The notes below the pieces were generated by a model. That model did not search any database. It worked only from the letters and a program-made list of their open reading frames with translations, and was not told the origin of the DNA. Positions 53,691-63,087 of a stretch of 64,000 nucleotides of DNA are shown piece by piece. Location of the stretch: NCBI RefSeq assembly GCF_023221595.1, contig NZ_CP096567.1, positions 452,926 through 516,925 of the forward strand. Direction: 5' to 3'. The position numbers and the translations under genes were made by a program. The stretch is from Rhodococcus qingshengii JCM 15477 (GTDB taxonomy: Bacteria > Actinomycetota > Actinomycetes > Mycobacteriales > Mycobacteriaceae). Each line of letters begins with the position of its first letter. The stretch's first letter is position 1.

Positions 53691-55844
53691 ATGTCCAGTA
53701 ACACCAAGGTCAGGGACGGCGTTCCGCCGATCTCACACGCGTCCGGCGGCGTACTCGGCCGCATGGGCGCATCGATGGCGGGCAACGCAAAATGGGTGCT
53801 CGGTGTCTGGCTGATCGTGCTCATCGCACTCGGCGCGGCCGCACCGTCGGTGTTCAGCTCCCTCGCCGGCGCCGGATGGCAGGCCAACGGATCCGAATCC
53901 GTCCAGGTCCGCGAACTCGCACAGGAACACTTCGGCGGCAACTCTTCCGCCGCCGTCCAGGTTGTCGTGCATTCCGATGACCGGACCATCGACAGCCCCG
54001 ACATGCAGCGCACCCTCACCGAGGTCACCGATGTCTTCGCCGGGGACCCTCGCTTCGGTGCGATCATCGCGCCGCAGCCGGGAATGTCCATCAGCCCCGA
54101 CGGGCACACCGGAATTCTCATCGCGGGCGCGAACGCAAGCACCGACGAGATGGTCAAGGCCGTTGACGATCTCAAGGGGGAGTTGACCGCCCTGTCCGGG
54201 AACGGCATCGAGGTCTATCCCACCGGCGCATCGGCACTGTGGAGTGATTTCAACAAGGCCAACCACGACGCGATGATTCAGGCCGAACTGTTTTCCTGGC
54301 CGGTCACCCTCGCGATCATGGTGCTCGCCTTCGGGTCCCTCGTCGCCGCCGGGCTCCCACTGCTGCTGACCCTGGCCGGGCTCGTCGCCTCTGCGGGCGG
54401 CCTGGTTCTGCTCAACCAGATCACCCCGATTTCCGTGTGGGCGATGAACTTCGCGATGATGTTCGCCCTCGCCCTCGGTATCGACTACGCCCTGTTCATC
54501 GTCTCCCGGTTCCGCGACGCGATACGTCATGCATCGTCGCCGCGGGCGGCGGTCGCGGAAACCATGGATACCGCGGGCAAGGCCGTCGTCCTGTCCGGAA
54601 TCACGGTGCTCGTGAGCCTCTCTGCGGTCCTGCTGGTTCCGGCACCGGCCGTGCGGACGATGGCTATCGGCATCATGCTCGCCGTGTTCTTCGTCCTCCT
54701 GGCCTCGATGACTCTGTTGCCTGCCGTTCTCGGGATGCTCGGCACCAAGGTCAACGGTGGATCCTTGCCCTACGCCAAGCGTCAGGAACACCGCTCACCG
54801 AAGTTCGCCGCCTGGGGCGAGCTGCTGCACAAGCACCCGTGGCCGTTCGCCATCGGTTCTCTCCTGGTGCTGATCGCGCTGTCGATCCCGGTGCTCGGGC
54901 TCAAGGTGGCGATGCCCTCCATCGCGGTTGTCCCCTCCGACGCCCCGGTCCGCCAGGGCTACGAACTCGTCCAAGCTCAGATGGGGGAGGGGGCGCCGGG
55001 CATGTTGCAGATCATCGCCCCCGCCGCGGAGGGCGCGCAGACAGCGAAGGCTGCTGCCGCGACCGAAGGTATCGCCATGGTGACGCCGCCGCAGTCCGCA
55101 CTCGATGGCAGCGATTTTGTGATGTTGCAGGCCATGCCTACCGTCGATCCGTCCGACGCACAGATGGGAGCCATCCTCGACACCTTGCGTGCGGACCTTC
55201 CCTCGGGCGCTCTGGTGGGCGGCGCACCGGCGGAGAACCTCGACCTGCAGCAAGCGCTGAACGACTACCTCCCGCTGATCGTCGGCATCATCCTGGTTCT
55301 CGGGTTCCTGCTGCTCCTGGTGGCGCTGCAGGCGCCGTTGATCGCGATCCTCGGTACCGTGGTCAGCTTGCTCTCCACCGCCGCCGCATTCGGGGTCGCG
55401 AAGTTGATCTTCCAGGACGGGCACGGCGCGTCGTTGCTCGGTTTCACCCCGCAGGGGTTCCTCGACGGGTGGGGGCCGGTGTTCTTCTTCGCGATGATCT
55501 TCGCGATCGCCATGGACTACACCGTGTTCTTGTTGGCCACGGCGAAGGAGCATTACGAGCGCTCAGGTGATCCCAAGGTTGCGCACGTCGACGGTCTGGC
55601 TCATTCGGGGCGGGTGATCCTCGCCGCTGCCGCGGTGATGGTGGCCGTGTTCTTCACCTTCGCGCTCGCTGATCCGTTGCCGCCGAAGGAGATGGGCATC
55701 ATTCTCGGTGTCGCTGTACTGCTCGATGCGGTACTGATTCGGCTGATCCTGCTGCCGGTGCTCCTGCGGTTGACCGGGCATGCCGCGTGGTGGTCCCCGG
55801 CGTGGCTGCGAAAGGTATTGCCCAACATCAGTTTCTCGCACTGA
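53691..55844 (+). CDS. MMPL/RND-family membrane transporter
   Basis: This 717-residue protein has two repeats of a soluble loop plus a block of membrane helices: the first helix at about 35-52, then helices containing GIDYALFIVSRFRD, and in the second half AMDYTVFLLATAKEH. These Asp-Tyr motifs on TM4/TM10 are the proton-relay signature of MMPL proteins. It is full length. Its place between persulfide genes suggests export of a sulfur-containing or lipid compound under sulfide stress, which is inference. A GGAG ribosome binding site precedes ATG 53691. Confidence 0.9.
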   Translation: MSSNTKVRDGVPPISHASGGVLGRMGASMAGNAKWVLGVWLIVLIALGAAAPSVFSSLAGAGWQANGSESVQVRELAQEHFGGNSSAAVQVVVHSDDRTIDSPDMQRTLTEVTDVFAGDPRFGAIIAPQPGMSISPDGHTGILIAGANASTDEMVKAVDDLKGELTALSGNGIEVYPTGASALWSDFNKANHDAMIQAELFSWPVTLAIMVLAFGSLVAAGLPLLLTLAGLVASAGGLVLLNQITPISVWAMNFAMMFALALGIDYALFIVSRFRDAIRHASSPRAAVAETMDTAGKAVVLSGITVLVSLSAVLLVPAPAVRTMAIGIMLAVFFVLLASMTLLPAVLGMLGTKVNGGSLPYAKRQEHRSPKFAAWGELLHKHPWPFAIGSLLVLIALSIPVLGLKVAMPSIAVVPSDAPVRQGYELVQAQMGEGAPGMLQIIAPAAEGAQTAKAAAATEGIAMVTPPQSALDGSDFVMLQAMPTVDPSDAQMGAILDTLRADLPSGALVGGAPAENLDLQQALNDYLPLIVGIILVLGFLLLLVALQAPLIAILGTVVSLLSTAAAFGVAKLIFQDGHGASLLGFTPQGFLDGWGPVFFFAMIFAIAMDYTVFLLATAKEHYERSGDPKVAHVDGLAHSGRVILAAAAVMVAVFFTFALADPLPPKEMGIILGVAVLLDAVLIRLILLPVLLRLTGHAAWWSPAWLRKVLPNISFSH

Positions 55845-55905
55845 CAGGTCCGGATGGCGTGGTTCGGCCACTGTGACGCACAGATCTGACGAACCACCCA
55901 CCCGG

Positions 55906-55925
55906 ATATACCCATAGGGGTATAT
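55906..55925. promoter_or_regulatory. CstR-type operator upstream of the repressor gene
   Basis: ATATACCC-AT-AGGGGTATAT is a near-perfect palindrome of the same class as the pair at 51916-51954, ending 35 bases before the repressor start. It implies autoregulation and a shared regulon. Confidence 0.78.
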
Positions 55926-55942
55926 TTGAGGTTACTGATTGA

Positions 55943-56230
<288 letters not shown>

Positions 56231-56282
56231 GACCGCGGCGGCGATCGCGGAACAACGAACAGAAAGGACGGTACGGACAGTC

Positions 56283-56510
56283 ATGACAGCTCTCCCACGG
56301 CACCACGGCTGGACCATCGAACGGATCGTTCCACTATTGGGCGGGGTAGTCGTCCTGCTCAGCGTGGCCTTGACACTCGCCTTCTCCATTTGGTGGCTGC
56401 TTCTCACCACGTTCGTCGCTGCGAATCTCCTGCTCTACAGCGCAGTGGGATGGTGCCCGATGAGCCTGATACTCCAACGCCTCGGCATCCCGCGGCTCGG
56501 CACCCGCTGA
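56283..56510 (+). CDS. DUF2892 (YgaP-like) membrane protein
   Basis: This 75-residue protein has two hydrophobic helices (PLLGGVVVLLSVALTLAFSIWWLLLTTFVAANLLL) and the conserved ending GWCPMSLILQRLG. DUF2892 segments are the membrane part of rhodanese-membrane proteins such as YgaP and often sit in sulfur-oxidation operons. The Cys in WCPMS could accept sulfane sulfur. Confidence 0.85.
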   Translation: MTALPRHHGWTIERIVPLLGGVVVLLSVALTLAFSIWWLLLTTFVAANLLLYSAVGWCPMSLILQRLGIPRLGTR

Positions 56511-56552
56511 CCGATCCCAGACCCCGGATCCCCCGAAAAAAGGACGTAGATC

Positions 56553-56960
56553 ATGCAACTCGCACTCACGACCACCCTGAACACCACGTTCGACGACGCT
56601 GTCGAACGCACCCGTAAGGCATTGTCGGAGCAAGGTTTCGGGATACTCACCGAGATCGACATGAAATCGACCCTCAAAGCCAAGCTCGACGAAGACCTGG
56701 AGGACTACCTCATCCTCGGCGCCTGCAACCCGACGTTGGCACATCGAGCAGTCGGAGTGATGCGGGGGATCGGATTACTGTTGCCCTGCAACGTCGTCGT
56801 GCGCGCCGATCCCTCCGCGGAGAACACCGTCATCGTCGATGCGATGAACCCCGCCCTCATGGTCGAGGTGACCGGCGAACCCCGACTGCAGTCCGTCGCC
56901 GACGAGGCCACCGCCAGGCTGCAGGCAGCTCTCGATTCGCTCACCGCACAACAGAACTGA
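56553..56960 (+). CDS. DUF302-family protein
   Basis: This 135-residue soluble alpha/beta protein has the DUF302 pattern: FDDAVERTRKALSEQGFGILTEIDMKSTLKAKL, YLILGACNPTLAHRA and LLLPCNVVVR. Two cysteines (GACNP, LLPCN) are the conserved positions. The molecular function is unknown; the domain recurs in sulfur and thiosulfate operons. A GAAAAAAGGA ribosome binding site precedes ATG 56553. Confidence 0.9.
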   Translation: MQLALTTTLNTTFDDAVERTRKALSEQGFGILTEIDMKSTLKAKLDEDLEDYLILGACNPTLAHRAVGVMRGIGLLLPCNVVVRADPSAENTVIVDAMNPALMVEVTGEPRLQSVADEATARLQAALDSLTAQQN

Positions 56961-57012
56961 ACTAGAACAACAACCGCATGCCGCCGAACGTCGGTAGACG
57001 AAAAGGACGCCG

Positions 57013-57792
57013 ATGACTCTCGCAATCGCACTCGCTGCCGGGGCAGTCATCGGTGTCCTTCTAGGACTCCTCGGCGGCGGCGGATCCATCCTTGCCGTAC
57101 CGGTCCTGGTGTTCGCCCTCGGCCTCGACATCGACCAAGCAATCCCGATCTCACTGATCGTGGTCGGTGTCGCCTCGGCTGTCGGCGCGATCCCGAAAGT
57201 CCGTGCCCATCTTGTGCAGTGGCGACTGGCCGCCGTGTTCGCCGCTGCCGGTATCCCCGCAACCTTCCTCGGTAGTGCCCTCGGGCGAGTGCTCCCGCAG
57301 TCCGTCGTGATGATCGGGTTCGCCGCGGTCATGATCGTTGCCGGTGCTCGTATGCTCGCCGACCGCGGCGATACCGGAACCGCCTGCAGCGTAGGTGATT
57401 CCGGTATCAATTGGCGTCGCTGCGCACCTCGTGCGATCCCAGCAGGATTCGCCGTCGGTGTGCTGACCGGGCTCTTCGGCGTCGGCGGCGGATTCCTCAT
57501 CATCCCCGCCCTTGTCCTGATGTTGGGAATAGACATGCAGATCGCGATCGGAACCTCGCTTCTGATCATCGTCGCGAACTCCGCCGCCGGCTTGATCTCA
57601 CATCTCGGTAGCGGCGTCACCATCGATCCGGCCATCACGATCAGTTTCACCGGAGCTGCGATCGTTGCCTCCTTGGTCGCCGGACGGTTCGGCAACCGCG
57701 TCGACACCGGAAAACTTCAACACTGGTTCGCGTACCTGGTGTTCGCCGTCGCCGCGTACATTCTGTTCGATACTCTCGTGTTGAGTCGCTGA
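57013..57792 (+). CDS. TauE/SafE-family sulfite/anion exporter
   Basis: This 259-residue protein has two copies of a four-helix block, each opening with the Gly-rich family motif (GLLGGGGSILAVPVLVFALG and GLFGVGGGFLIIPALVLMLG). TauE/SafE proteins export sulfite, sulfoacetate or thiosulfate. In this operon it would remove sulfite or thiosulfate produced by the CstB-like enzyme. An AAAAGGACG ribosome binding site precedes ATG 57013. It is the last gene of the operon. Confidence 0.92.
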   Translation: MTLAIALAAGAVIGVLLGLLGGGGSILAVPVLVFALGLDIDQAIPISLIVVGVASAVGAIPKVRAHLVQWRLAAVFAAAGIPATFLGSALGRVLPQSVVMIGFAAVMIVAGARMLADRGDTGTACSVGDSGINWRRCAPRAIPAGFAVGVLTGLFGVGGGFLIIPALVLMLGIDMQIAIGTSLLIIVANSAAGLISHLGSGVTIDPAITISFTGAAIVASLVAGRFGNRVDTGKLQHWFAYLVFAVAAYILFDTLVLSR

Positions 57793-57800
57793 CGCCGTGA

Positions 57801-57825
57801 CACACGAGGGAGCCGTACTCGTGTG
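57801..57825 (+). terminator. Hairpin after the TauE/SafE gene
   Basis: CACACGAG and CTCGTGTG pair perfectly across a nine-base loop, eight bases after the stop codon. There is no U-run, as is common for actinobacterial terminators. Confidence 0.55.
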
Positions 57826-58328
57826 GAACTCCGCTTTTCCATATCGGCGACCGGCCTCGTTCGCCATTCGTCGTATCTGTTTTCGGCGTAGACATCGGCA
57901 ACCGATATCTACGTGGTGACCAGGCTGTCGGCGCCCGAGAAGTGCCCGCTGGCAACGGACCACTCCTCCTTTCCGAGTAAGCGCTCCGTTGTCGTGGCCG
58001 CTCCACCACGACCAATGTCACCGACTTTCGTGCAAGATGAGTGGGGGTAGATGTATCGCCACCAAGGTCGACATGGGGCGGAGGGCCTGATTCACAAAAG
58101 TCACCGGCCGCTGTTGATGATCCCGACAGAGGCCCGGTTCTCCGGATGCACGGCCGTGCCGTGACCGCTGCTCCCTGCAACGTGGGCAAGAAGAGAAGAA
58201 AGGTGGACAAAAAGAAACGGAACGACGCACACATGACGTTCGGTCGGGCCGATGGTTGCTCTGCCACCCATCGCATAGGCACACTCCGAACGTCGTCGAC
58301 GTGCAAAACCGATGAGAGAGGACTAGTC
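57826..58328. other. Intergenic stretch without a supported gene
   Basis: About 500 bases with no recognisable gene. It contains A-rich segments near 58190-58220. Confidence 0.4.
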
Positions 58329-58397
58329 ATGACCTCGCAGCTTTACCTCGTCCGCCAGGGACAACGGCCCTCAACGCCAACTACCGCAACTGCGTGA
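58329..58397 (+). pseudogene. Fragment of a histidine-phosphatase (phosphoglycerate mutase-like) gene
   Basis: The frame MTSQLYLVRQGQ matches the family opening (x-LYLVRHGQT). The adjoining frame continues ALNANYR, as in RHGQTALNxxxR. The catalytic His is Gln and the rest is missing before the convergent ATPase gene. Confidence 0.45.
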
Positions 58398-58399
58398 CC

Positions 58400-61207
58400 C
58401 TACTGAATCAGTTCGATCTCGTCGGTGTCGTATCCGAGTAGACCGGCGACGGTTGAGTGGGCGTCGTCGCCGTACAGCTCTTCTTGGGTCTCGTCGCCGA
58501 ACATCTGGGAATGCAGCTCCTTCATATCCCTGGGTTGGGATGAGCGGGGGGCAAACCGAACTTGTACATCGGTGGGGCTACCGATGGGCTGTGTGTATGC
58601 GACGAGGGGTGGAACGCTTGCGCTTCCTGGGTGAACCGCAACTCGCAATGCGTGTTGCGGTCTGTGCCCTCGTGCGCCGCCGATGGTCAGTTGTTCCGAC
58701 AGCGTTCGAGCCAGCGTCGTGTCCCGTATGTGAGTGTCGCGCACAAGTTGTGTCAGTGATCCCTTCTGCATTTTGATGCGGCGGCGGGGTTGATGTTCGT
58801 TGAACTCCCGGGCGGTCTCCCAGAAGTCGTTCAACAGCGTGACTGCTGGATCGTCGATCAGACCGCTGGGCTGTATGCGCTCGGTGATGTGGTGGGTTCG
58901 CTCGCCGGGACGGAGCGTTAGGTGATGTTCGAGTCGGGCGAATCTGAAGGGGAGGTCATCCTGGAGTAGTGCGATGTGCTCGGGAGTCATTTCCACGACA
59001 CGGGTGCTTCCACGTAGTTCCACGAAAAAGTAGGTATCGTCCGGAGCTTGTCCGACGGCGGCACCTCTCAGTTCCCTCAACGCATAGACCTCTTGTTCGA
59101 GATCGTCGACACGGGTCCGCAGTATGTCGGCGAGGGTGATCTGGCGCTGGACGTACTCACTGATCGGGAGCGGAGGTCCGTCGTTGACCATCTGCCAGTT
59201 TCTTGTTCCCTCACGGTTACCTTCCACCGGTCGTCCGGTGGCTAGGTACACGGCTTTGAACAGCCGCATCGACGGAATCGTCGACATCTGATCCTCGAAA
59301 GTGCGAACAGTTTTTACTCGGCGGCCGTAGGACACTTCGTCTACGGAGATCGCGGCCTTCTTCGCTTTCTGCCGTTCGGTGTCTCGATTGAAGATCGCTG
59401 CCATGCTGATGGGATGCCCGCCATAGTCCACCCACACGGCCATCATCGGGTAGACGGTTCTGCGTAGAGGATTGAATCGGTAGAAGGGTTGGTTGTTTGC
59501 GTTACGAATGAGCTCGATGGCATCTGATCTGCCGGGATCGGTGAGCACGAGCGATGATTCCAGTCTGAGCGCCTCGAAGTGTTCGTGCACGATGCGACCG
59601 GTGATTTGCGGGATGGCGGTTTTTCCCAGGATGTCTTGGATCCGGCCGTGCAGCACGATGTGGCATTCGTCGGTCGGGTCGGCGCTGATGGTGACGGTGA
59701 CGTTTGGATCAGCGTTGATCTGTTCCGTTTGGTCCGCGGTTTCGATGAATTCTTGTTCGATCAGGACCGGAAGTGCGGCGAGTGCGTCCCCGCGATCTGC
59801 GCCGAAGATGTTGTGCGCGTAGATGAGTGCGCTCTCCGGCGGCGTCCATCGAAGATCGTGATCACCGAGGGGAATGATCTCGATTTCGATCATCGACGCC
59901 AGGACAGCCAGCTGCGCCGACGTCAGATCGAGGATCTTCGCGAGTTGCGGATTGGCCGCCTGACTGTCGCGAGCGAACCGAGCAGTATGTGCGATCGGCA
60001 CCATCAAACCGATCGAGGAGCTCATGTCGTCGCGATATTGCGCGAGAAGGGCCGAGTACGCAGGCTGGCCGATCTCGAACCGCTCGCCCTCGCTCAACAT
60101 GCGGTCCCACAGATGTGATCTGCGGCTTTCGTGAAACCAGAGTTGTCCATTGCGTTCTACGCTGAGGATGTTCTCCCGCTCGAGAGACTGCCGCAACACA
60201 CCCCACTGAGTTGAAGTGAGATCAAGATAGGCAGTGATCGTCGATTCAGGCGGTGGCAATTCGAAGACCGACAGCCAGCGTGCAGCGATCTGCGCATCGC
60301 CTGGGAGTCGAGCCAGCGCATCTTCCAGCGAGCGGACGAATGCAGTAGGGGGCGTGTATTCATCCAATGTACCGCCGCTGCGGAGCTGACCGATCAAACC
60401 TTCGACGATGATCGGGAATCCGCTGCTCAGGAAGTAGACACGATCCGTGTTAGCACTTGTGACGCCTGCCCGGTTGAGCATGGTTTCGACATCTGCTCTG
60501 CTGAGTCCGCCGACGATTATCTCCCCGCATCCGGTGTCTCGAAGTCTGGTGAGTCCGGTACGAGCCTCGTGCGCCGCCGACGACCAGGCGATCACGAATC
60601 GTGCGCGTTTAGGGGGCGCGATGCAAAGACTGGCCAACGCCCGTTGGTCATCCTCTGTCAGCCGTTGGCACTCGTCGATAGCCAGAATCACGTCGCGTTT
60701 GAGCACAGTGGCAACCTCGTCGCACAGCCGTACCAGGAGCTTGACGACGTTGGTATCGCTTCGCGACTGGAGATCTCGCCGTAGATCAGCGGTCGTATCC
60801 TGGCGTAGGCCTTTGAAGAACGCTGCGAGACCTTCGCCCGCATGTTCGCCGATTCGCGCCTTCACCAACGCCATGACTTCCTGGGTCACGGCCTTGGCCA
60901 GGCTCTTACCGACTTCGGCCACCATTTCCTTGCCTGCGGTGTCGAGTCGGTTCTGGATGGTGCGCCACGCGGTCCGATCCGCCATCGAGGTGACCAAGGC
61001 TGTGACGAGGCCATTCAGGATGGCGACCTGCAACGCGCCGCTGTCGAACGCACAGGTGACCGGCGGCGGCGCGATGGCTGCACCACGTGAGAGTTCGATC
61101 TGATGGTCGGCGAGGATCGATGACTTACCGGTTCCGGAGTCACCCGTGACTACTACAACAGGATGTGACATCGACAGAAGATCGGTGAGTTCAGGCCGCA
61201 TGAGCAC
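58400..61207 (-). CDS. STAND-like AAA ATPase of unknown function
   Basis: This 935-residue protein has a P-loop almost at its N-terminus (VTGDSGTGKSSIL, residues 20-32) and a Walker B VILAIDECQRLT near 173-184. An arginine/sensor region follows (RFVIAWSSAAHEARTGLTRLRDTG), then a winged-helix-like segment (DLTSTQWGVLRQSLERENIL). About 500 residues with no family I recognise complete the chain. It lacks visible WD40 or TPR repeats and an N-terminal effector, so any effector is the C-terminal part. It diverges from a DUF3800 gene with about 270 bases between. The start is GTG 61207 or ATG 61201. A signalling or defence role is inference. Confidence 0.7.
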   Translation of the reverse strand: MLMRPELTDLLSMSHPVVVVTGDSGTGKSSILADHQIELSRGAAIAPPPVTCAFDSGALQVAILNGLVTALVTSMADRTAWRTIQNRLDTAGKEMVAEVGKSLAKAVTQEVMALVKARIGEHAGEGLAAFFKGLRQDTTADLRRDLQSRSDTNVVKLLVRLCDEVATVLKRDVILAIDECQRLTEDDQRALASLCIAPPKRARFVIAWSSAAHEARTGLTRLRDTGCGEIIVGGLSRADVETMLNRAGVTSANTDRVYFLSSGFPIIVEGLIGQLRSGGTLDEYTPPTAFVRSLEDALARLPGDAQIAARWLSVFELPPPESTITAYLDLTSTQWGVLRQSLERENILSVERNGQLWFHESRRSHLWDRMLSEGERFEIGQPAYSALLAQYRDDMSSSIGLMVPIAHTARFARDSQAANPQLAKILDLTSAQLAVLASMIEIEIIPLGDHDLRWTPPESALIYAHNIFGADRGDALAALPVLIEQEFIETADQTEQINADPNVTVTISADPTDECHIVLHGRIQDILGKTAIPQITGRIVHEHFEALRLESSLVLTDPGRSDAIELIRNANNQPFYRFNPLRRTVYPMMAVWVDYGGHPISMAAIFNRDTERQKAKKAAISVDEVSYGRRVKTVRTFEDQMSTIPSMRLFKAVYLATGRPVEGNREGTRNWQMVNDGPPLPISEYVQRQITLADILRTRVDDLEQEVYALRELRGAAVGQAPDDTYFFVELRGSTRVVEMTPEHIALLQDDLPFRFARLEHHLTLRPGERTHHITERIQPSGLIDDPAVTLLNDFWETAREFNEHQPRRRIKMQKGSLTQLVRDTHIRDTTLARTLSEQLTIGGARGHRPQHALRVAVHPGSASVPPLVAYTQPIGSPTDVQVRFAPRSSQPRDMKELHSQMFGDETQEELYGDDAHSTVAGLLGYDTDEIELIQ

Positions 61208-61424
61208 AGTATGCGGCTGACCTCCGACACCTTCTATTGCAGGTCACCGCCGCGAGCCGAATAGCGTTGCGTCGAAGCGAATCCGTTCTACAGACAATTT
61301 GAGCAAATTGAGAGACTTATGCCTGGCGCCACACTCGATCATTCCACTTGCGCAAACCGTGGACGTCGAACTATCCTATGGCCAGTAGCTGGAGATGAAA
61401 TAGTTCTCTGAGCGCTAATTCCGG

Positions 61425-61446
61425 AACCCACGCCTAGGCGTGGGTT
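61425..61446. promoter_or_regulatory. 22-bp perfect palindrome upstream of DUF3800
   Basis: AACCCACGCCT and its exact complement AGGCGTGGGTT are joined without a spacer, 30 bases before the DUF3800 ATG. As RNA it would form a strong hairpin followed by UU, giving an attenuator-like structure. As DNA it could be an operator for a dimeric repressor. Confidence 0.55.
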
Positions 61447-61476
61447 TCCGCGTATCTGGAGGGCAATAATCGTTCC

Positions 61477-62385
61477 ATGCTGCTGGCGTACATTGACGAG
61501 ATCGGCGAGACAGGGGCATTCGTTGCGCGCGATCACGCTCGCTTCAACACCAGTCCCGCGTTCGGCTACGCCGGCCTGATCCTTCCCGCTGACAATGCTC
61601 GAAAGTTCGGTCAAATCTTCACGCTGAAAAAGCGGGAGATCTTCAAAACCGAGATCGAGAAGGCAGAGCACCCTGGACGGTGGGAACGTAAGGGCGCGAG
61701 TATCTTTCGTCCCGACACTTTCGACAAGTATCGGCAACAGATCCGAGTATTCAACACTTTGGTGCGCAGCGTACGCAGCCTCGACGGCGCCCTCTTCTAC
61801 TACGCCGCGGAAAAACCTCTCGGAACCCCGAAACAGACGGACCTCGATACGGACGCCCGAGAAACAGCTGCGATGCGCGAAGCGCTCAACCGCATCGCCC
61901 GGTACGCCGACTACAAAGGCTCGAACGTGATGGTCATGATCGATCAGATCAACGAGAAGACGCGCGCAGCTCGGCTGCCGGCCATGTACGAGCACATCTT
62001 GGGTCGTGCGAGCGGATATCCGGAAATGAAGCGGATCATCGAGCCGCCAATGCACATAGACAGTGTCCTGAGTTCGAACATTCAGTTCTCCGACTGGATT
62101 GCCGCATGTGTAACGAGAGCGATCGAGTACCAGATCATCAAGGAATCCCCCTACCAGTGGGTGACGGGGGACAACGCACTCCCGTCGGTCAGGGGCGCAT
62201 TCACTCATGAGTCGAAGATCCACTTGTGGCAGCGTGACCTTTCCGATCTCAATCACTCCGACATCTTCCGCAGTGATCGACTGCTGCATCCGGCGGCGGC
62301 GGGACAGTTGGTCGGCGACCAACTTCCGGCCGATCGATTCCGTCGGATGAAGGCCGCGGCCGAGCGAGCACAGATCCGACAGTAA
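61477..62385 (+). CDS. DUF3800-family protein
   Basis: This 302-residue protein has the DUF3800 hallmark YIDEIGETG at the N-terminus, a central VMIDQ strand and DSVLSSNIQFSDWIAACVTRAIEY near residues 190-215 (the Q-x-x-D-x-x-A motif). DUF3800 proteins are predicted RNase H-like nucleases with acidic active sites, common on mobile elements and near defence genes. Candidate acidic residues are Asp7, Glu8, the Asp of MVMIDQ and the Asp of FSDW. It has a CTGGAGGG ribosome binding site. Confidence 0.85.
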   Translation: MLLAYIDEIGETGAFVARDHARFNTSPAFGYAGLILPADNARKFGQIFTLKKREIFKTEIEKAEHPGRWERKGASIFRPDTFDKYRQQIRVFNTLVRSVRSLDGALFYYAAEKPLGTPKQTDLDTDARETAAMREALNRIARYADYKGSNVMVMIDQINEKTRAARLPAMYEHILGRASGYPEMKRIIEPPMHIDSVLSSNIQFSDWIAACVTRAIEYQIIKESPYQWVTGDNALPSVRGAFTHESKIHLWQRDLSDLNHSDIFRSDRLLHPAAAGQLVGDQLPADRFRRMKAAAERAQIRQ

Positions 62386-62751
62386 TGCACTCTCTCGGGT
62401 AGTTGCATGAGTTTCGCTTGGATAAAACTGCTGATGACAACTGAAACCAGCTTCTGGTCGACTTTCCGCGATCATGTCGAGCGAGTGCTCGGGCCCAAGT
62501 GATTCATCCAGCCGGGTGAATACCAGCCGAGCGGGGGACTGTTTCTGGACGATTCGTTCGAGCCTGTTCGCGGACAACGATATTCGAGAAGTCCGATAGA
62601 AAACGATCCACTCGAAAGCCGCCTCGCGAAGCGGTTCCGCACTGCCCCATCGCTGCATCCTCACGCGACCACTTCGCGTTCCGAGGACAAGGGCGCGTAC
62701 CGCGTTGTCTCGGTCCGTATTAACGCACCCGGTTTCCGTAGTACCTACGCC
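62386..62751. other. Stretch with an open frame lacking a start codon
   Basis: From 62503 the frame of the next gene is open for 250 bases without ATG or GTG, encoding SEDKGAYRVVSVRI near 62683-62724. This may be the 5' part of a truncated gene. Nothing else is seen. Confidence 0.4.
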
Positions 62752-62973
62752 GTGGAGGTTCAGGCCGCTGTCGGATTCGAGTTCGCGGATGAGGCGTTCA
62801 CCGTGACGGTTGACGCTCCGCAGGGCTTCGATCAGGCTGCGCGCCGCGCAGTCCGGAAGTCGGTTGCTCGTGCGGGTGAGTGGAACGCCGACAACCCTGA
62901 TGCGATTGCTCCGCGTCTGGAGGACGCGGACGCGTATCGCGTTGTTGCGGTTCGCGTGAGCGTGGATCGGTAG
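62752..62973 (+). CDS. Small hypothetical protein, possibly 5'-truncated
   Basis: This 73-residue frame from GTG 62752 reads VQAAVGFEFADEAFTVTVDAP ... EDADAYRVVAVRVSVDR. Its last segment (ED-x-x-AYRVV-x-VR) repeats a segment just upstream of the start in the same frame (EDKGAYRVVSVR), so the protein may have been longer and internally duplicated. A strong terminator follows directly. No family is recognised. Confidence 0.5.
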   Translation: MEVQAAVGFEFADEAFTVTVDAPQGFDQAARRAVRKSVARAGEWNADNPDAIAPRLEDADAYRVVAVRVSVDR

Positions 62974-62978
62974 GCGAT

Positions 62979-63013
62979 AGAGGACCGGCCCGAAGCTACC
63001 GGGCCGGTCCTCT
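62979..63013 (+). terminator. Strong intrinsic terminator
   Basis: A 13-bp perfect stem (AGAGGACCGGCCC / GGGCCGGTCCTCT) with a nine-base loop starts six bases after the 73-residue frame. Confidence 0.85.
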
Positions 63014-63033
63014 TCGTTGCGTGCTCCGAAAAT

Positions 63034-63063
63034 GGCCTCTCACCGTGCGGTGGGGGGCTTTTT
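63034..63063 (+). terminator. Second intrinsic terminator with U-run
   Basis: GCCTCTCACC-GTGC-GGTGGGGGGC forms a stem with several G-T pairs and is followed by TTTTT. It backs up the preceding terminator, and its position between convergent genes may serve both. Confidence 0.7.
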
Positions 63064-63087
63064 CGTGTGTTGGGGGTGTGGGTGTGG

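Noticed and set aside
61339..62664. 441-codon leftward open frame
   Set aside because: Antisense to the DUF3800 gene, which has the better evidence (motifs and ribosome binding site).
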